Assembly: GCA_034696485.1 (NCBI GenBank)
Contig: JAQIWT010000839.1
Span: 1-14,651, forward strand
Source: Isohypsibius dastychi
Lineage: Eukaryota; Tardigrada; Eutardigrada; Parachela; Isohypsibiidae
Length of the DNA: 14,651 bases
Reading direction: 5' to 3'
Part shown: in pieces, positions 1-8,313 of the stretch
How positions within the stretch are numbered: position 1 is the first letter of the stretch
Layout: every line of letters begins with the position of its first letter
Program-made: the position numbers and the translations under genes
Notes under the pieces: model-generated
The model's database searches: none
What the model was told of the DNA's origin: nothing
What the model saw: only the letters and a program-made list of their open reading frames with translations

Positions 1-680
1 ATGCTGTCCAATGGGCGATAATCTCTAACTTCTGTGATTGTATTGTGTCGTCGACGATTCTTACGTCCTCGTTTTCTTTGTCCCTTGTTTCAAATCCGTC
101 GTCTCTTCACGGCTGTAGTTCGCCACGCTGCACGTCATTCCGGTTTTATAGTGAAGTCGGAAGAATACACATCCTTATATTGGTCTGAATTGCAACGTGA
201 TCCAAGTGTCATCCGACTGCGAACATTCCAAGATGCAACGTTTTTCATCTTTCGACCGGAATAACATGTCGGCGCTGCACCACCAAGGGTATAGAGGAGG
301 AAACTTGAGTGCATCAGGGCGAAATTTGTTCAGAGGACGTGTTATTTTGGAAATGTGGTAAATTTGTAAAGAATCTGTTCAAGAATATCTTTCGGTTCTA
401 AAATCCCGTCATAGTTCTGAAAATGGATACCGTCCTTATCTTCGAGCACTAGGCGAAACATTTTGTTCTCCTTAGGTTTTTTCCAACATGTTGCAATTTT
501 TTCAAGGTTGCACAACTGCAACTTCTCATTTCTGACATTCTTCGCCCGGATCTTTGATCATTTTTGACAAACATTTTCAGGTAAAAAGTCTTCAACATTG
601 ATGAAAAAGTCGCTGGCATCGTTATCTATTTCGCGGGATACAGATTTGTCGATGCTGTTTGTCAATTCCAGCGACAACAT
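1..680 (-). pseudogene. Unidentified decayed coding frame, minus strand, running off the left edge
   Basis: Read on the minus strand from an ATG at 680-678, one frame gives protein-like sequence down to the window edge. It begins MLSLELTNSIDKSVSREIDN, acidic and polar. A mixed-charge middle follows, including MFRLVLEDKDG near 461-429, then a strongly basic end near 1-110 with arginine/lysine runs such as RKRGRKNRRR. The frame is interrupted by five stops: TGA at 558-560, TAA at 342-344, TGA at 330-332, and two more TGA in the last 180 bases. No splice sites that would remove all five are evident. I do not recognise the family. It could be a decayed gene or, less likely, several small exons. 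The acidic-to-basic organisation suggests a nucleic-acid-binding tail, but that is inference only. Confidence 0.35.
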
Positions 681-980
681 GATTGCAGTGAAAAAGGGTA
701 CAGAGTGATGATCTCAGTGTCCCCGGTTTATATCACCCGCAGACCAACTTCGATCGGTTTTGTTGTTTGCAGAGACGAGTTCCTTTTCGTAAAACTGGAT
801 AACTTTCTTTGTGGCAGGTGGCGAGGAGGGGCTTACGACAAAATTCCTCGAGCGGTGAACTGGGCCACTCAAAATTGTGGCCAAAACGAGCTCAGTCAAC
901 TGTTTGTTCGATCCTCCAAACAGAAAAAAACCATGTGTCGTTCATGTGAAACGATTGAACCCGTTTGCTTCTTACCATGA
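585..980 (+). CDS. Unidentified open frame, 131 codons, without its own early start
   Basis: After a stop at 582-584 the plus strand stays open for 131 codons to TGA at 978-980. The first ATG is only at 705. The product would be Cys- and aromatic-rich, with a C-terminal cluster of cysteines (MCRSCET, then EPVCFLP). The first 95 bases lie opposite the start of the minus-strand frame described for 1-680, so at most one of the two is real there. A pyrimidine-AG (TTTTCAG, 574-580) precedes the frame, but splicing exactly there would put the stop codon in frame. No family is recognised. It may be an exon of a broken gene or a chance open frame. Confidence 0.22.
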   Translation, partial: KVFNIDEKVAGIVIYFAGYRFVDAVCQFQRQHDCSEKGYRVMISVSPVYITRRPTSIGFVVCRDEFLFVKLDNFLCGRWRGGAYDKIPRAVNWATQNCGQNELSQLFVRSSKQKKTMCRSCETIEPVCFLP

Positions 981-990
981 TGGAGCCTAA

Positions 991-1146
991 ACACCGGGCG
1001 AGAGTAAAATCGAAAAAGCAATTGTGTTTTCGTGTTTGCCAGTCGAGAATAGTCTTACCACCATTGAACCTGACAGTTCAATTGCTAACCATCCAGATGA
1101 AGAACCGCAACATACCGATGAGAACTCAGACAAGGCCTTTGAATGA
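991..1146 (+). pseudogene. Short acidic coding-like fragment
   Basis: A 51-codon stretch is open between stops at 988-990 and 1144-1146. It translates to a low-complexity acidic tail containing EPDSSIANHPDEEPQHTDEN. The composition (D, E, S, T, P, N) is typical of a disordered linker. It has no start codon. It lies between the open frame ending at 980 and the RING-bearing frame starting at 1215, in a different frame from both, so it may be a frame-shifted piece of the same decayed gene. No function can be assigned. Confidence 0.2.
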
Positions 1147-1214
1147 CTGTTACCTGTGGGGTGATCAGATAGAATGAGAGAACGCCTGCCAATTTGAACG
1201 GATTCGTTTCATTC

Positions 1215-1808
1215 ATGTGTCTTTATGGTGACATGTCGACTCAAAAGATGGAGTGCGAGTCTACAGGGATGGATCCAAGCGACTGGGCCATCGTCAAGAT
1301 TGATGACCGGTGGTAGGACCCATCTATCACTAACGCCGCGTCAGAAGCTTTTGCCAGCGGCCTTGACCACCTTGGTGAGAACGATGGAATGGTTGGTTGA
1401 ACCACTGAAAGACATGGACGTGGAGGTCATGACCGAGAAGTCGGTTGAAGACATGTTGAGAAGGAAGTTCAAAGTGTCATTATAATGTCACTGTGCGGTG
1501 ATGGAACGAGGTCGCCGAAGACAATGCGAGGCTCGTGAGGAGCACCAGTTTGGTAATTCATCTATTGTACGGACTTCAGCCAGCTCGACACTGCTGGATC
1601 TACAGCGGATGATGTCCAATATTTTTGCGAGTCGCATCACAAGATGAACCTCTTTGAACCTGCGTGTGTCTGCGACGTTTTCCGCGTCAGTCTAAAGCAA
1701 GCAAATCACCGGACTCATGATGTAGGTCACATTTTTCACCTCAACTGTTCCGGATCTTCGAATGGGGAGAAAGTGAAATGCCCACGTTGTCGCATGTGTT
1801 TTGGTTGA
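1215..1808 (+). pseudogene. Decayed gene with a RING-H2 finger (E3 ubiquitin ligase-like)
   Basis: A single frame from ATG 1215 to TGA 1806-1808 reads as an acidic Ser/Thr/Asp region (MECESTGMDPSDWAIVKIDD, then DPSITNAASEAFASGLDHLG) followed by a RING-like end. It is broken by stops at 1314 (TAG), 1398 (TGA), about 1446 (TGA), about 1539 (TGA) and about 1554 (TAA). The last segment, from about 1557, is intact and holds CVCDVF, then HDVGHIFHLNC, then KVKCPRCRMCFG. The spacing GH-x-F-H-x2-C ... C-P-x-C-(R/K)-x3-(F/Y)-G is that of a RING-H2 zinc-binding domain and is closest in feel to the Deltex-type RING. The known role of such domains is to recruit an E2 ubiquitin-conjugating enzyme. The first zinc pair is C-x-C rather than C-x2-C, and the stops indicate a pseudogene unless short introns were missed. 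Confidence 0.42.
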
Positions 1809-1916
1809 AGGAGTCTGTCCTCAGACCTGATGTGTAGCGCCAAACGTGGTCTGGTCTTCGTTCAAATCAAAGAACCGTCTGCTGCAGTAAGTCGACGGGA
1901 ATTGAATGCAAAATAG

Positions 1917-2246
1917 GTGCAAACTTGGATTATTGAAAACCGACGTTACAGCAGGTCGGATCCTCCGAACTGCAGAAAGTTCGAACGGAAACCAACAGTC
2001 CCACTGCTTCGCATGAGACCACCTCCAACGAGACAAGCGTTATTGGTTTCTGCGACAACAGATCGTCGGAAAGTAAGATGTTTCTGTACAAGAAGCAAAT
2101 CCAATGGAGTTTATGTCTGGTTCGCTCGGGAAACAGGGCTCGAACTTCAACATCTGCTCCTGGAGAATATAACGTGGCTAGTCCGTCACTGTGCCACGTA
2201 TTGCCTCGCTGATGGAGTTAACTGGTACGAACGACGACTTCAGTAG
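1917..2246 (+). other. Open frame of 109 codons, doubtful
   Basis: The stretch from ATG 1917 to TAG 2244-2246 stays open, but a second plus frame over about 1950-2210 is also open and has a more protein-like composition (for example SHETTSNETSVIGFCDNRSS). Neither matches a family I know. The region between the RING pseudogene (ending 1808) and 2337 is best described as probable decayed coding sequence of uncertain frame. No start context, splice site or domain supports this particular reading over the alternative. Confidence 0.12.
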
Positions 2247-2336
2247 GCGCAGGTGGGGCAACGCAGGAATAAAGGAGAGAAGCCAAGGAACCAATCAATT
2301 TTGAAAATAATGGAGATGCGATTTTCACGCAGTTGA

Positions 2337-2696
2337 TTGCTGAAAAAGCGCGCAGATGCCATGCTCGATGGAGTCGACAAGAGGGTGATAGAATGCGACA
2401 TTCGAACTCGTGGATTGAAATTCGAACTTGGCTTGCCTTCAGGGTGATGCAAGGAAGGACACGTTTTCTTATGCAGGAGGGAACTTTGAATGCATGGGAA
2501 AGAATCACGTTTCCGGATCTATCGATCTGAACAGCATGGCAGTTACATCGACAGTCCAGCCAACAGCTTCACCTTGGCATCTACATCATCCGGGAATGTT
2601 AGAAGCATCAGCAGAAAACGAACTTATGATACACCGGAGCCAGGCCAGACATTCTTGCACGGTGTGAGCAAAGAAGTTGACGTCCCCAGTTCATAA
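2337..2696 (+). pseudogene. Unidentified decayed coding fragment
   Basis: One plus frame runs from just after a stop at 2334-2336 to TAA 2694-2696, with two internal stops (TGA 2445-2447 and TGA 2487-2489). The first part contains RADAMLDGVDKRVIECDIRT followed by GLKFELGLPSG. The last part, from ATG 2490, contains SPANSFTLASTSSGNVRSIS and ends with TPEPGQTFLHGVSKEVDVPS. The composition looks translated rather than random. I recognise no domain. It lies in the same broken series as the fragments before and after it and is probably part of the same decayed locus. Confidence 0.25.
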
Positions 2697-3114
2697 AAAA
2701 CAAACTGAAGTTAACGCATCTACTCGATCAAAGTTGTTGACTACCTTACTCATGACCTGCCCATTGATAAGACTGGTGGCCAGTTCATTTGGACATCCCA
2801 TGACCGCCTGCGACTGTGACAAGAGTCAACGACTGGGAGCGGTGAAGTTCACACAGTCTGACTCTTTCAATCTTCAGAGAAGACTATTTTTTTTCCCCAG
2901 TGATTTACACTGTCTTCCAGCAAGAAGCCACATCTGGAGCGATCTAAGATCACGCCTGCAGAACCTGGATCAAGGGAATCCGCATGAATTTTTCATTGAC
3001 GTAACCATTTATCATGAAAAGAAGTTGCCTATCCCACCCCAAGACTGCTAGACGATGGTGGCCACAGCGATGTGCGGAAGAAACAAAATGCGAAAAGAAG
3101 GAAACACCTTTTGA

Positions 3115-3414
3115 AAAAAGCCTGAACCCACGGACTCTTGGTGGTCCAAGATCACTTATGAGGTTACGCAGTGTATCTACGGAGAGGTACACCTACAGCA
3201 ACAAGAAGGAGGAATTGCTTTTCATTCTGTTACAGGGGAGATCCCCGATCTGAAAACCGTAGGATTTAGAGTGAGATCATCCAATACAACAGTCTGGACT
3301 CCGCCAAACCCAAATGAATTGAAAAAATTCGGAATAGAATGCGATGTCCAAGAAATCTATAAAGAATATAGTAAACTGTTCGTGGAAAAAAGTCTTTGTC
3401 GTCTTACGGAATAA
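3115..3414 (+). pseudogene. Unidentified coding-like exon or fragment, 99 codons
   Basis: The frame is open from 3115 to TAA 3412-3414 and is strongly protein-like: EPTDSWWSKITYEVTQCIYG, then EIPDLKTVGFRVRSSNTTVW, then PPNPNELKKFGIECDVQEIY. A lysine/arginine-rich stretch (KKQNAKRRKHLLKK) lies just upstream in another frame at about 3075-3115, which suggests a frame change inside an originally continuous protein. No start codon and no clear splice sites border it. The alternating hydrophobic/polar pattern suggests a mainly beta fold, but I do not recognise the family. Confidence 0.3.
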
Positions 3415-3478
3415 ACTAAGCAGTTGAAGTTCATACTGAGACCTCCGGAACATCTATGTCTTGCCGTTGCAAAGTTGA

Positions 3479-3790
3479 CCGTCGTCAACAGAGCGATTTT
3501 CTTCATTTGATTTCCATGATCGAAACAGCAGCACCCAGTTCCCCGCCGAAATTGAGTCACTGTTCCACGCATGTCGTCGGGTTCATCCCAATATGCCAGA
3601 TGCATTACATTTCCAATGGTTTTCGGATACGCTCAATGACCACATAAGCGATCTTGCCGGAGAAATCGTTACCTTGGATTGCAGCCAAGACCAAGGACGC
3701 GTGGAACGCGCGCTGTTATTGAGTAAAATGAGTCCTGCTTTAGCAGCACAAGCGCTGGATCTGAAAGAGTCATCACATTCCGAGGTTTGA
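3479..3790 (+). pseudogene. Unidentified coding-like fragment, 103 codons
   Basis: The frame is open from 3479 to TGA 3788-3790. The better half starts near 3515 and contains AEIESLFHACRRVHPNMPDA, then LHFQWFSDTLNDHISDLAGE and LLLSKMSPALAAQALDLKE. It looks alpha-helical and soluble. The next fragment (from 3792) appears to continue the same protein in another frame. Reading shifts from one to the other around the shared sequence at 3765-3790, which is what a single-base indel would produce. No domain is recognised. Confidence 0.27.
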
Positions 3791-3791
3791 T

Positions 3792-4731
3792 ATGACGGCA
3801 ATTCCTAGTGACTGCAAGCCGGTACAAGCGACCTTCAGCGCAACAGGAGACAACTGCGAACATCAGCCAGTTTTCAAAAACTTCACCATCGCATCAGACG
3901 GCAAACCTCATAAACTACTCACACCGTGTGCCTGACAAGAGGAACTAGTCAACTTCGAAGGCTATCCAGATGAATTTCATGATGGACAATGGACCAAATC
4001 ACAGTTAACTCTCTCAGCTTGGTCAGTTCGGCTCGTGGCAACTTTCAACAGAACAGGGGAAGTCAAAGATCCGTTTATGATTTGTATGTTTGGGCGAGAT
4101 CCCACAGAGCTGTTCAAACTGATGAAAGAGCTAAGCGGACATGTGGCAGAATCTGGAAGCGCAAGTGTGTAAAATGACCTTGAAGCCACAACAAACAACT
4201 TCACCGGAACTTCATACTTCACGACCTTTCTGCGGATCCTCAAGTTTCTGTTCTAATAACACTTCCCCCCTCTATTATAGAAGGAATGACGTGGCTTTTC
4301 TCAAATTATACCGGTGGTCTGGCGATGACACTTCAGGTCTTACGACAATCGTGGCACAGGATCAAGCGACGGCCGCGGAGAGACTCGAGCAAATGTATAC
4401 TTCTCCCGATAATGCTCAAGCGGATACAACAAGCACTTTGCACACCGCACCGCGAAGAGATCCATTGGATTTATCCATATCCACCGAGAACGAGAACTAT
4501 AACACAGTGCTGGCTCATACTATCCCACATACCAAGAGACACCACATCTTCTTTACGAATATCCCGAAGTCGATGCACTCGAGCTACACTGAGTTATCAA
4601 GATTGTTCCAGGATCGATATCCCGGAGAGCTACCAAAGCTCATGGACGTAGTCAATTTGCAAAATGAAATGAATCCACCACTTGCCCTGGTGGATCTCAC
4701 AATGTACGCTGACAAAGTTTACCCTCCATAA
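3792..4731 (+). CDS. Unidentified two-exon gene or late pseudogene (3' end of the left-hand locus)
   Basis: Exon-like segment 3792-4168 reads MTAIPSDCKPVQATFSATGD ... VKDPFMICMFGRDPTELFKL ... HVAESGSASV, with one in-frame TGA at 3933-3935. A GT at 4169 and an AG at 4279-4280, preceded by CTAATAAC and a pyrimidine tract, define a 112-nt intron. Joining restores the frame exactly (phase 2), entering RNDVAFLKLYRWSGDD. The second exon, 4281-4731, is uninterrupted for 150 codons. It passes through TAAERLEQMYTSPDNAQADT and TELSRLFQDRYPGELPKLMD and ends at TAA 4729-4731. AATAAA follows at 4768-4773, so this is a believable gene end. Family unknown. The internal stop means either a pseudogene or an unrecognised small intron. 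The exon 2 frame also has an ATG at 4141, but that start would lie mostly in the intron. Confidence 0.38.
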
Positions 4732-4754
4732 CTGGAAGCCCAGATGACCCCACT

Positions 4755-4955
4755 ACGACGTCACAGTAATAAAACGACGTCGTTAAATATATTGTATCGT
4801 GAATCGGTAAAAAGAAATTACCCCGGAATGCCGCGAGGATAAAAGGTATAAAAAAGTGGAAAATAAACCACAAAACTGTGACGTTTCGTATCAAGATGTC
4901 CTGCCTAACTAGTTGTTCAATATTAATGGACGTTGGTGTTGCCGCTGAATGCTGA
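4755..4955 (+). promoter_or_regulatory. Promoter-like stretch with a TATA box and a 19-codon reading frame
   Basis: GACGTCAC (4757-4764) and the 10-bp palindrome ACGACGTCGT (4774-4783) resemble CRE half-sites. TATAAAAAA lies at 4847-4855, and 41 nt further is an ATG (4896) opening MSCLTSC..., which stops at 4953-4955. The order CRE, TATA, ATG with an early Cys-x3-Cys peptide resembles the starts of the four-TM genes to the right, which begin MTCPGC and MGCSLSC. A relic first exon of that family is possible, but the similarity is short and no matching second exon was found. Confidence 0.22.
4768..4773 (+). terminator. Poly(A) signal AATAAA
   Basis: A canonical AATAAA lies 37 nt after the stop codon at 4729-4731, a normal distance for a metazoan 3' UTR. 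It supports 4281-4731 as the terminal exon of a real, or recently real, gene. Confidence 0.4.
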
Positions 4956-4959
4956 GGAA

Positions 4960-6010
4960 CCACTCACTGCTAGCCACAACACCGGCGCAGAAGGTATGAC
5001 AGCGCGCTGTGTGTCATTTAGTGCAGTATGCCTCTCATTTTTCATATTCTGCATTCATTTCCTCGCATCCCTACTATTGTTATGAGGACATCAAACTTCT
5101 CTGAGAGGGACCGTGTCACGGGTAGCTACCACGAACTACCGTGAGTTCAGTGCTGGACTACGGACCTCCCACAGGTGCCCGTGTTGGGAGATACTTCTCA
5201 CTCGCTTTTTCTCTCTACTCGCCTCTACTCTATTTTGCTCGCCGTCTCTGCTCGATACTGTGTTTCCACTCTTCACGTACACACTATTTTTCACCATATG
5301 TCAGTTCCAATTAGCTACGGTATTACCTACCTTACTGAACGTTATATAAACTGAACTCGGAATAGCCCACACCAACCGCTTCGCCCGAGGATTGGAACAC
5401 CAACTCACTCATTTTTTGTCGTCGTTTTAGTCGTTTCTCATTTAGTTTTGCATGTTAGAATGTTTTCAAATCGCCTTACTTTACCCGCGCGTCACCAACG
5501 TTCGGAACAAACTCTGGATGGAAATTCCACATTTTTCAGTTGCTTCGGCTCTGTAGTTTTTAGTCGGAAGTCAATCCCACATCAAGCAAATAACTTTGCC
5601 GACGCAACCATCTTGCCGAAATGCACCAGGAAGGTAGCTGGGAGTTGCGCGCAATGATCTTGCCGGCCACACAGGCACCTGACCTTCGCATTCCAAAACC
5701 CTATTATTTTTCAATACTCACATATATTCAATAATCAGATACTCAGAGTTAAACTGAGAGAGCATCTGTTCAAAGTCAATGAATTGACCAAGTGGCACTC
5801 TTGACTGAATTGGTTACGCGAAAACAATTCGACTCACCTCGGGTTTCGGTCAATTTGTTTTGACGGCTCGTGTGTGCTTTGATGGTCTTTAATTTTCTTG
5901 TGAAATCATTGTCAGAAACGAACTGTCAATCTTGTTTTTCCAGGCATGTGACCATGACCAATTCACGCGATATGTTGACTGCTCGAGTGTGAGGTTGTCC
6001 CTTTTTGCAT
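4960..6010. other. About 1 kb without a supported gene
   Basis: A pyrimidine-rich tract lies at about 5190-5340. TATATAAA at 5343-5350 is followed by several short frames (best ATGs at 5448 and 5452) that are not convincing. Sequence beginning TGTCACGGGTAGC near 5114 and ending near 5400 has the general look of a solo LTR (TG start, internal TATA), but no second copy or target duplication is visible here. The part from 5660 to 6000 shows nothing I can assign. Confidence 0.3.
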
Positions 6011-6014
6011 GCCT

Positions 6015-6034
6015 TATAAGGACACAGTTATAAG
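6015..6034 (+). promoter_or_regulatory. Two TATA-like boxes upstream of the 6094 gene
   Basis: TATAAG occurs twice, at 6015-6020 and 6029-6034, which is 60-80 nt before the ATG at 6094. With the usual 25-30 nt offset, transcription would start near 6045-6060, giving a 5' leader of about 35-50 nt. Confidence 0.35.
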
Positions 6035-6093
6035 ACACTGAGTCACTCTGGGGCTGCTACCCAGAATAGCTCACTGTATCAACTTGCTTTCTG

Positions 6094-6369
6094 ATGAACG
6101 GTTACGAGTGGATAATAAACATCTTTAATTCTTTCTCGGCTCGAACTCCACCTGAGGCGCAAATCTTCAACAGCTGCGAGGATTTGGTGAACTGGGCAGC
6201 CGTCATTCTCTTCATGGGTGCGTCATGCTACATTGCGAAATCGTAAGTGTTGCAATTTGGCATGTTGTTTTTTCGTTAGATTAAAACATTCAGTGGACGA
6301 ATCCACAAGCCTGGTAAATGCGGTGATATTGTGTTCACCCCGTATACCAAATTGCCTAAGAACGAGTAA
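6094..6369 (+). CDS. Small single-pass membrane protein, two exons, 74 residues
   Basis: Exon 1 (6094-6242) starts MNGYEWIINIFNSFSA. It has a hydrophobic segment at about residues 31-48 (LVNWAAVILFMGASCYIA) and ends at a near-perfect donor (TC|GTAAGTG). A 51-nt intron ends at TTCAG (6293). Exon 2 (6294-6369) continues in phase as GRIHKPGKCGDIVFTPYTKL and ends with TAA at 6367-6369. The polar N-terminus, one membrane segment and a short basic, cysteine-containing tail resemble small organellar or ER membrane proteins, but I do not recognise the family. An earlier AG (6278-6279) would give a different tail ending at 6403; it is less protein-like. Two TATA-like boxes lie upstream. The neighbours are unrelated, so no operon-like context applies. 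Confidence 0.45.
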
Positions 6370-6700
6370 GGTTATCGATTGCAACGCGAGAAACCTGACG
6401 TGAACAGCCGACATTTTGAGAACTAACAGCGGCACGGAATTGTGTAGAATTTATTTCACATCCCACTGGCATTTCTTGATACACTGGGGGGTTTAAAAGC
6501 GAGCTTCATTTTTTGCACCCGCTGTAATGATGCTTACACTTTGACTGTTTCGGCCAGGACAGGCACAGCACAGTTCAAAGTTCCTTTGCTGCATCCTCGG
6601 TCATTTTTAAGCTGAGCAAGGAATGGGCAAAGCTGTGTACTTTTGAAAGTGCACCTGACCAACCACAAGTTTTTGGTAGCAGATCAAACACGTAGCCAGC

Positions 6701-6740
6701 AAAAATGTTTCCCTGCACCTTCACTTAAGGAAACATTTTT
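6701..6740. repeat. Inverted repeat, 12-bp arms
   Basis: AAAAATGTTTCC at 6701-6712 pairs perfectly with GGAAACATTTTT at 6729-6740 across a 16-nt loop. It may be the end of a small mobile-element relic or simply a stem-loop. No target duplication was identified. Confidence 0.6.
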
Positions 6741-6856
6741 TTAAGTAACCATCCATCCCTCCAATCTATGCCCAGATGCCGAATGTCACATTGAGTCGTA
6801 GTTTCTTCTACAGATATCTGGCCGCTAGGCCGAAGTGTTATCGGCCACCGACAGCT

Positions 6857-6880
6857 GAGCAGTCCATGACTGGACTGCTC
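6857..6880. repeat. Perfect hairpin, 10-bp stem and 4-nt loop
   Basis: GAGCAGTCCA (6857-6866) pairs with TGGACTGCTC (6871-6880) around the loop TGAC. The stem is GC-containing and would be stable in RNA. Purpose unknown. Confidence 0.6.
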
Positions 6881-7675
6881 CCAAATGCTGCACATTGCCA
6901 AGTCCAAATTCACTTAAATATTTGCATATCGCACTGCTTGCGTGCCTATGCAGTGTAAATTAAGGGAAGTCGAATTACTTAAAGGCGAACAACTCTTGGT
7001 AGTGCACGCGGTCTTTCTCCGCGAAGATACGAGACGTGCTAAACTTCATCACATCCGCCACAACTATGGTGGTACATGTGAAAGATTGGCCTCGTCGACT
7101 ATTTTGTCTGCATTGTTCAATATGGCGTTATTCCAGCTCAGTGACCCATACTTGAAAAATAAATTAGTTCATCCACTTTACTCCACTAACAAAAAGTTCC
7201 GATTCAGAGTGTTTTCTTTCGAACGTTATCTGATTGAGCAGTTTACCACATAAATTTGAGATCTGATATGATCAACGAAAATTACAGGATGTTCTTTTCA
7301 GGGGAATCATCACGGTGGATTCGAGCGACTAGCCCCTTGCAACTCAAAAACCTCCAGTTCTGCCAACTCCTGAAAATTGACATGTTTTCCAAGAGGATCC
7401 ATGCTGAACTCCAACTTTTGACTAGCGTATTTTTTATTTTTTTTGAAAGATTCCTCACCTCTCCTGTGCGAGGAATGTCTTTTCGTAGTACTGATGCGAT
7501 TCTGGATTGACTTTCGGTAAATGTGGCATCTAAGCACTTCGGCCTGTTTTGAAGAAGCGCTGAAATGATAGGAAAGCAAATACCAAGAGCTCTCATCGAC
7601 TCACTGCCTTTTCTGATTTCGTTCTTCGACGACCTCCTGCGGGAATCATGCTGAGGCGATTCCCGGGAACACACG

Positions 7676-8059
7676 CTACCAGTAGAATTCAACTTTGAAA
7701 TGGCAATCATTTCTGTGTGCATTCCAGTCATCAACATGAGCTGCCCGAGATCCACTTTGGCCACTGCACTCATGCGCTGATGCACTGCTATCCATTGAGA
7801 ATAAAAATTTCTCTGAAGCTGCAGGACTGATTATATCCTGATGTGATACTGGTGTAGATATGAAGATGGAACGTTCCGTCCTTCGTATAAGTTGGATTTG
7901 ATTTAAACCCAGCGTCAATAGAAGTGGGATGTCGTCGAACCAGGTCGATCTATGTGAGCACATCCGTTCCTTGAGTGTTCGTGTGTGATCAAACAAAATT
8001 CGTTCTGTTGATGAAGTTTGTCCGTTCAACGTTCGTAGTGAGTAATGAAAAGGAATCAT
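7676..8059 (-). pseudogene. Possible Ty3/gypsy integrase C-terminal core relic
   Basis: The minus-strand frame from ATG 8059 to TAG 7676 (127 codons) contains LNGQTSSTER, then RTLKERM, then STWFDDIPLLLTLGLNQIQ. In Ty3/gypsy integrases the end of the catalytic core typically reads N-G-x-x-E-R ... R-x-L-K ... W-x-D-x-L-P-x-x-L-L-G-L-R; the order and most anchor residues match if small insertions are allowed. The later half (SPAASEKFLFSMDSSASAHE) does not match and may be diverged. An overlapping minus frame continues to 7282 with basic sequence. The alternative is an exon of an unrelated host gene. I base the call on motif order only. Confidence 0.3.
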
Positions 8060-8087
8060 CTATAATTCATCCGCATGAAGTAATATG

Positions 8088-8147
8088 AACTGATAAGTAT
8101 AAGACTACTAATATATACACGACAGCAATATAAACCGATAAGTATAA
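8088..8147. repeat. AT-rich stretch with a 15-nt near-identical direct repeat
   Basis: AACTGATAAGTATAA (8088-8102) recurs as AACCGATAAGTATAA (8133-8147), with one difference and a 45-nt period. The surrounding 8080-8170 is AT-rich and unlike the flanks. It lies between the two integrase-like fragments and could be inserted DNA. Confidence 0.5.
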
Positions 8148-8313
8148 CACGACCAATGTTATAGATGGTTCGTTTACCAATCTGACCAGCCTGCAAACAG
8201 AAAATCAAAGCACAATTCGATCATATTACTACTCAGCGCTGTGGCTGAGTGCGGTAAGTCTTAGACTGCACCTGTTGCAGGACGTCCGACACTGGAATGT
8301 TTCACTCACGGAA

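Larger units (their letters stand above)
6370..7280. other. Region with hairpins and one doubtful open frame
   Basis: Apart from two perfect hairpins (6701-6740 and 6857-6880), the only notable reading frame is 6942-7253 (plus strand, 103 codons). It passes through KLREVELLKGEQLLVVHAVF and LHHIRHNYGGTCERLASSTI. It has no recognised domain and no promoter or splice signal that supports it. I regard it as unproven. Confidence 0.2.

Noticed and set aside
34-264. 76-codon plus-strand frame at the left edge
   Set aside because: The opposite strand gives more protein-like sequence; this Arg/Phe/Leu-rich reading looks like its shadow.
2490-2696. CSL (Su(H)) relic because of a TPEPG string and a nearby GGNF string
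   Set aside because: Only two short strings agree, they lie in different frames, and their order is wrong.
5113-5349. Hydrophobic 78-codon frame
   Set aside because: It arises from a pyrimidine-rich tract (Ser, Leu, Phe codons) and has no splice or start support.
5114-5400. Solo LTR beginning TGTCACGGG
   Set aside because: The general look fits, but there is no second copy or flanking duplication in the window, so I did not list it as an element.
6094-6190. End of a solo LTR (TATA, AATAAA-like, then TGGTGAACTGGG as a primer-binding site)
   Set aside because: No matching LTR start or target duplication was found, and the same bases form a coherent spliced reading frame.
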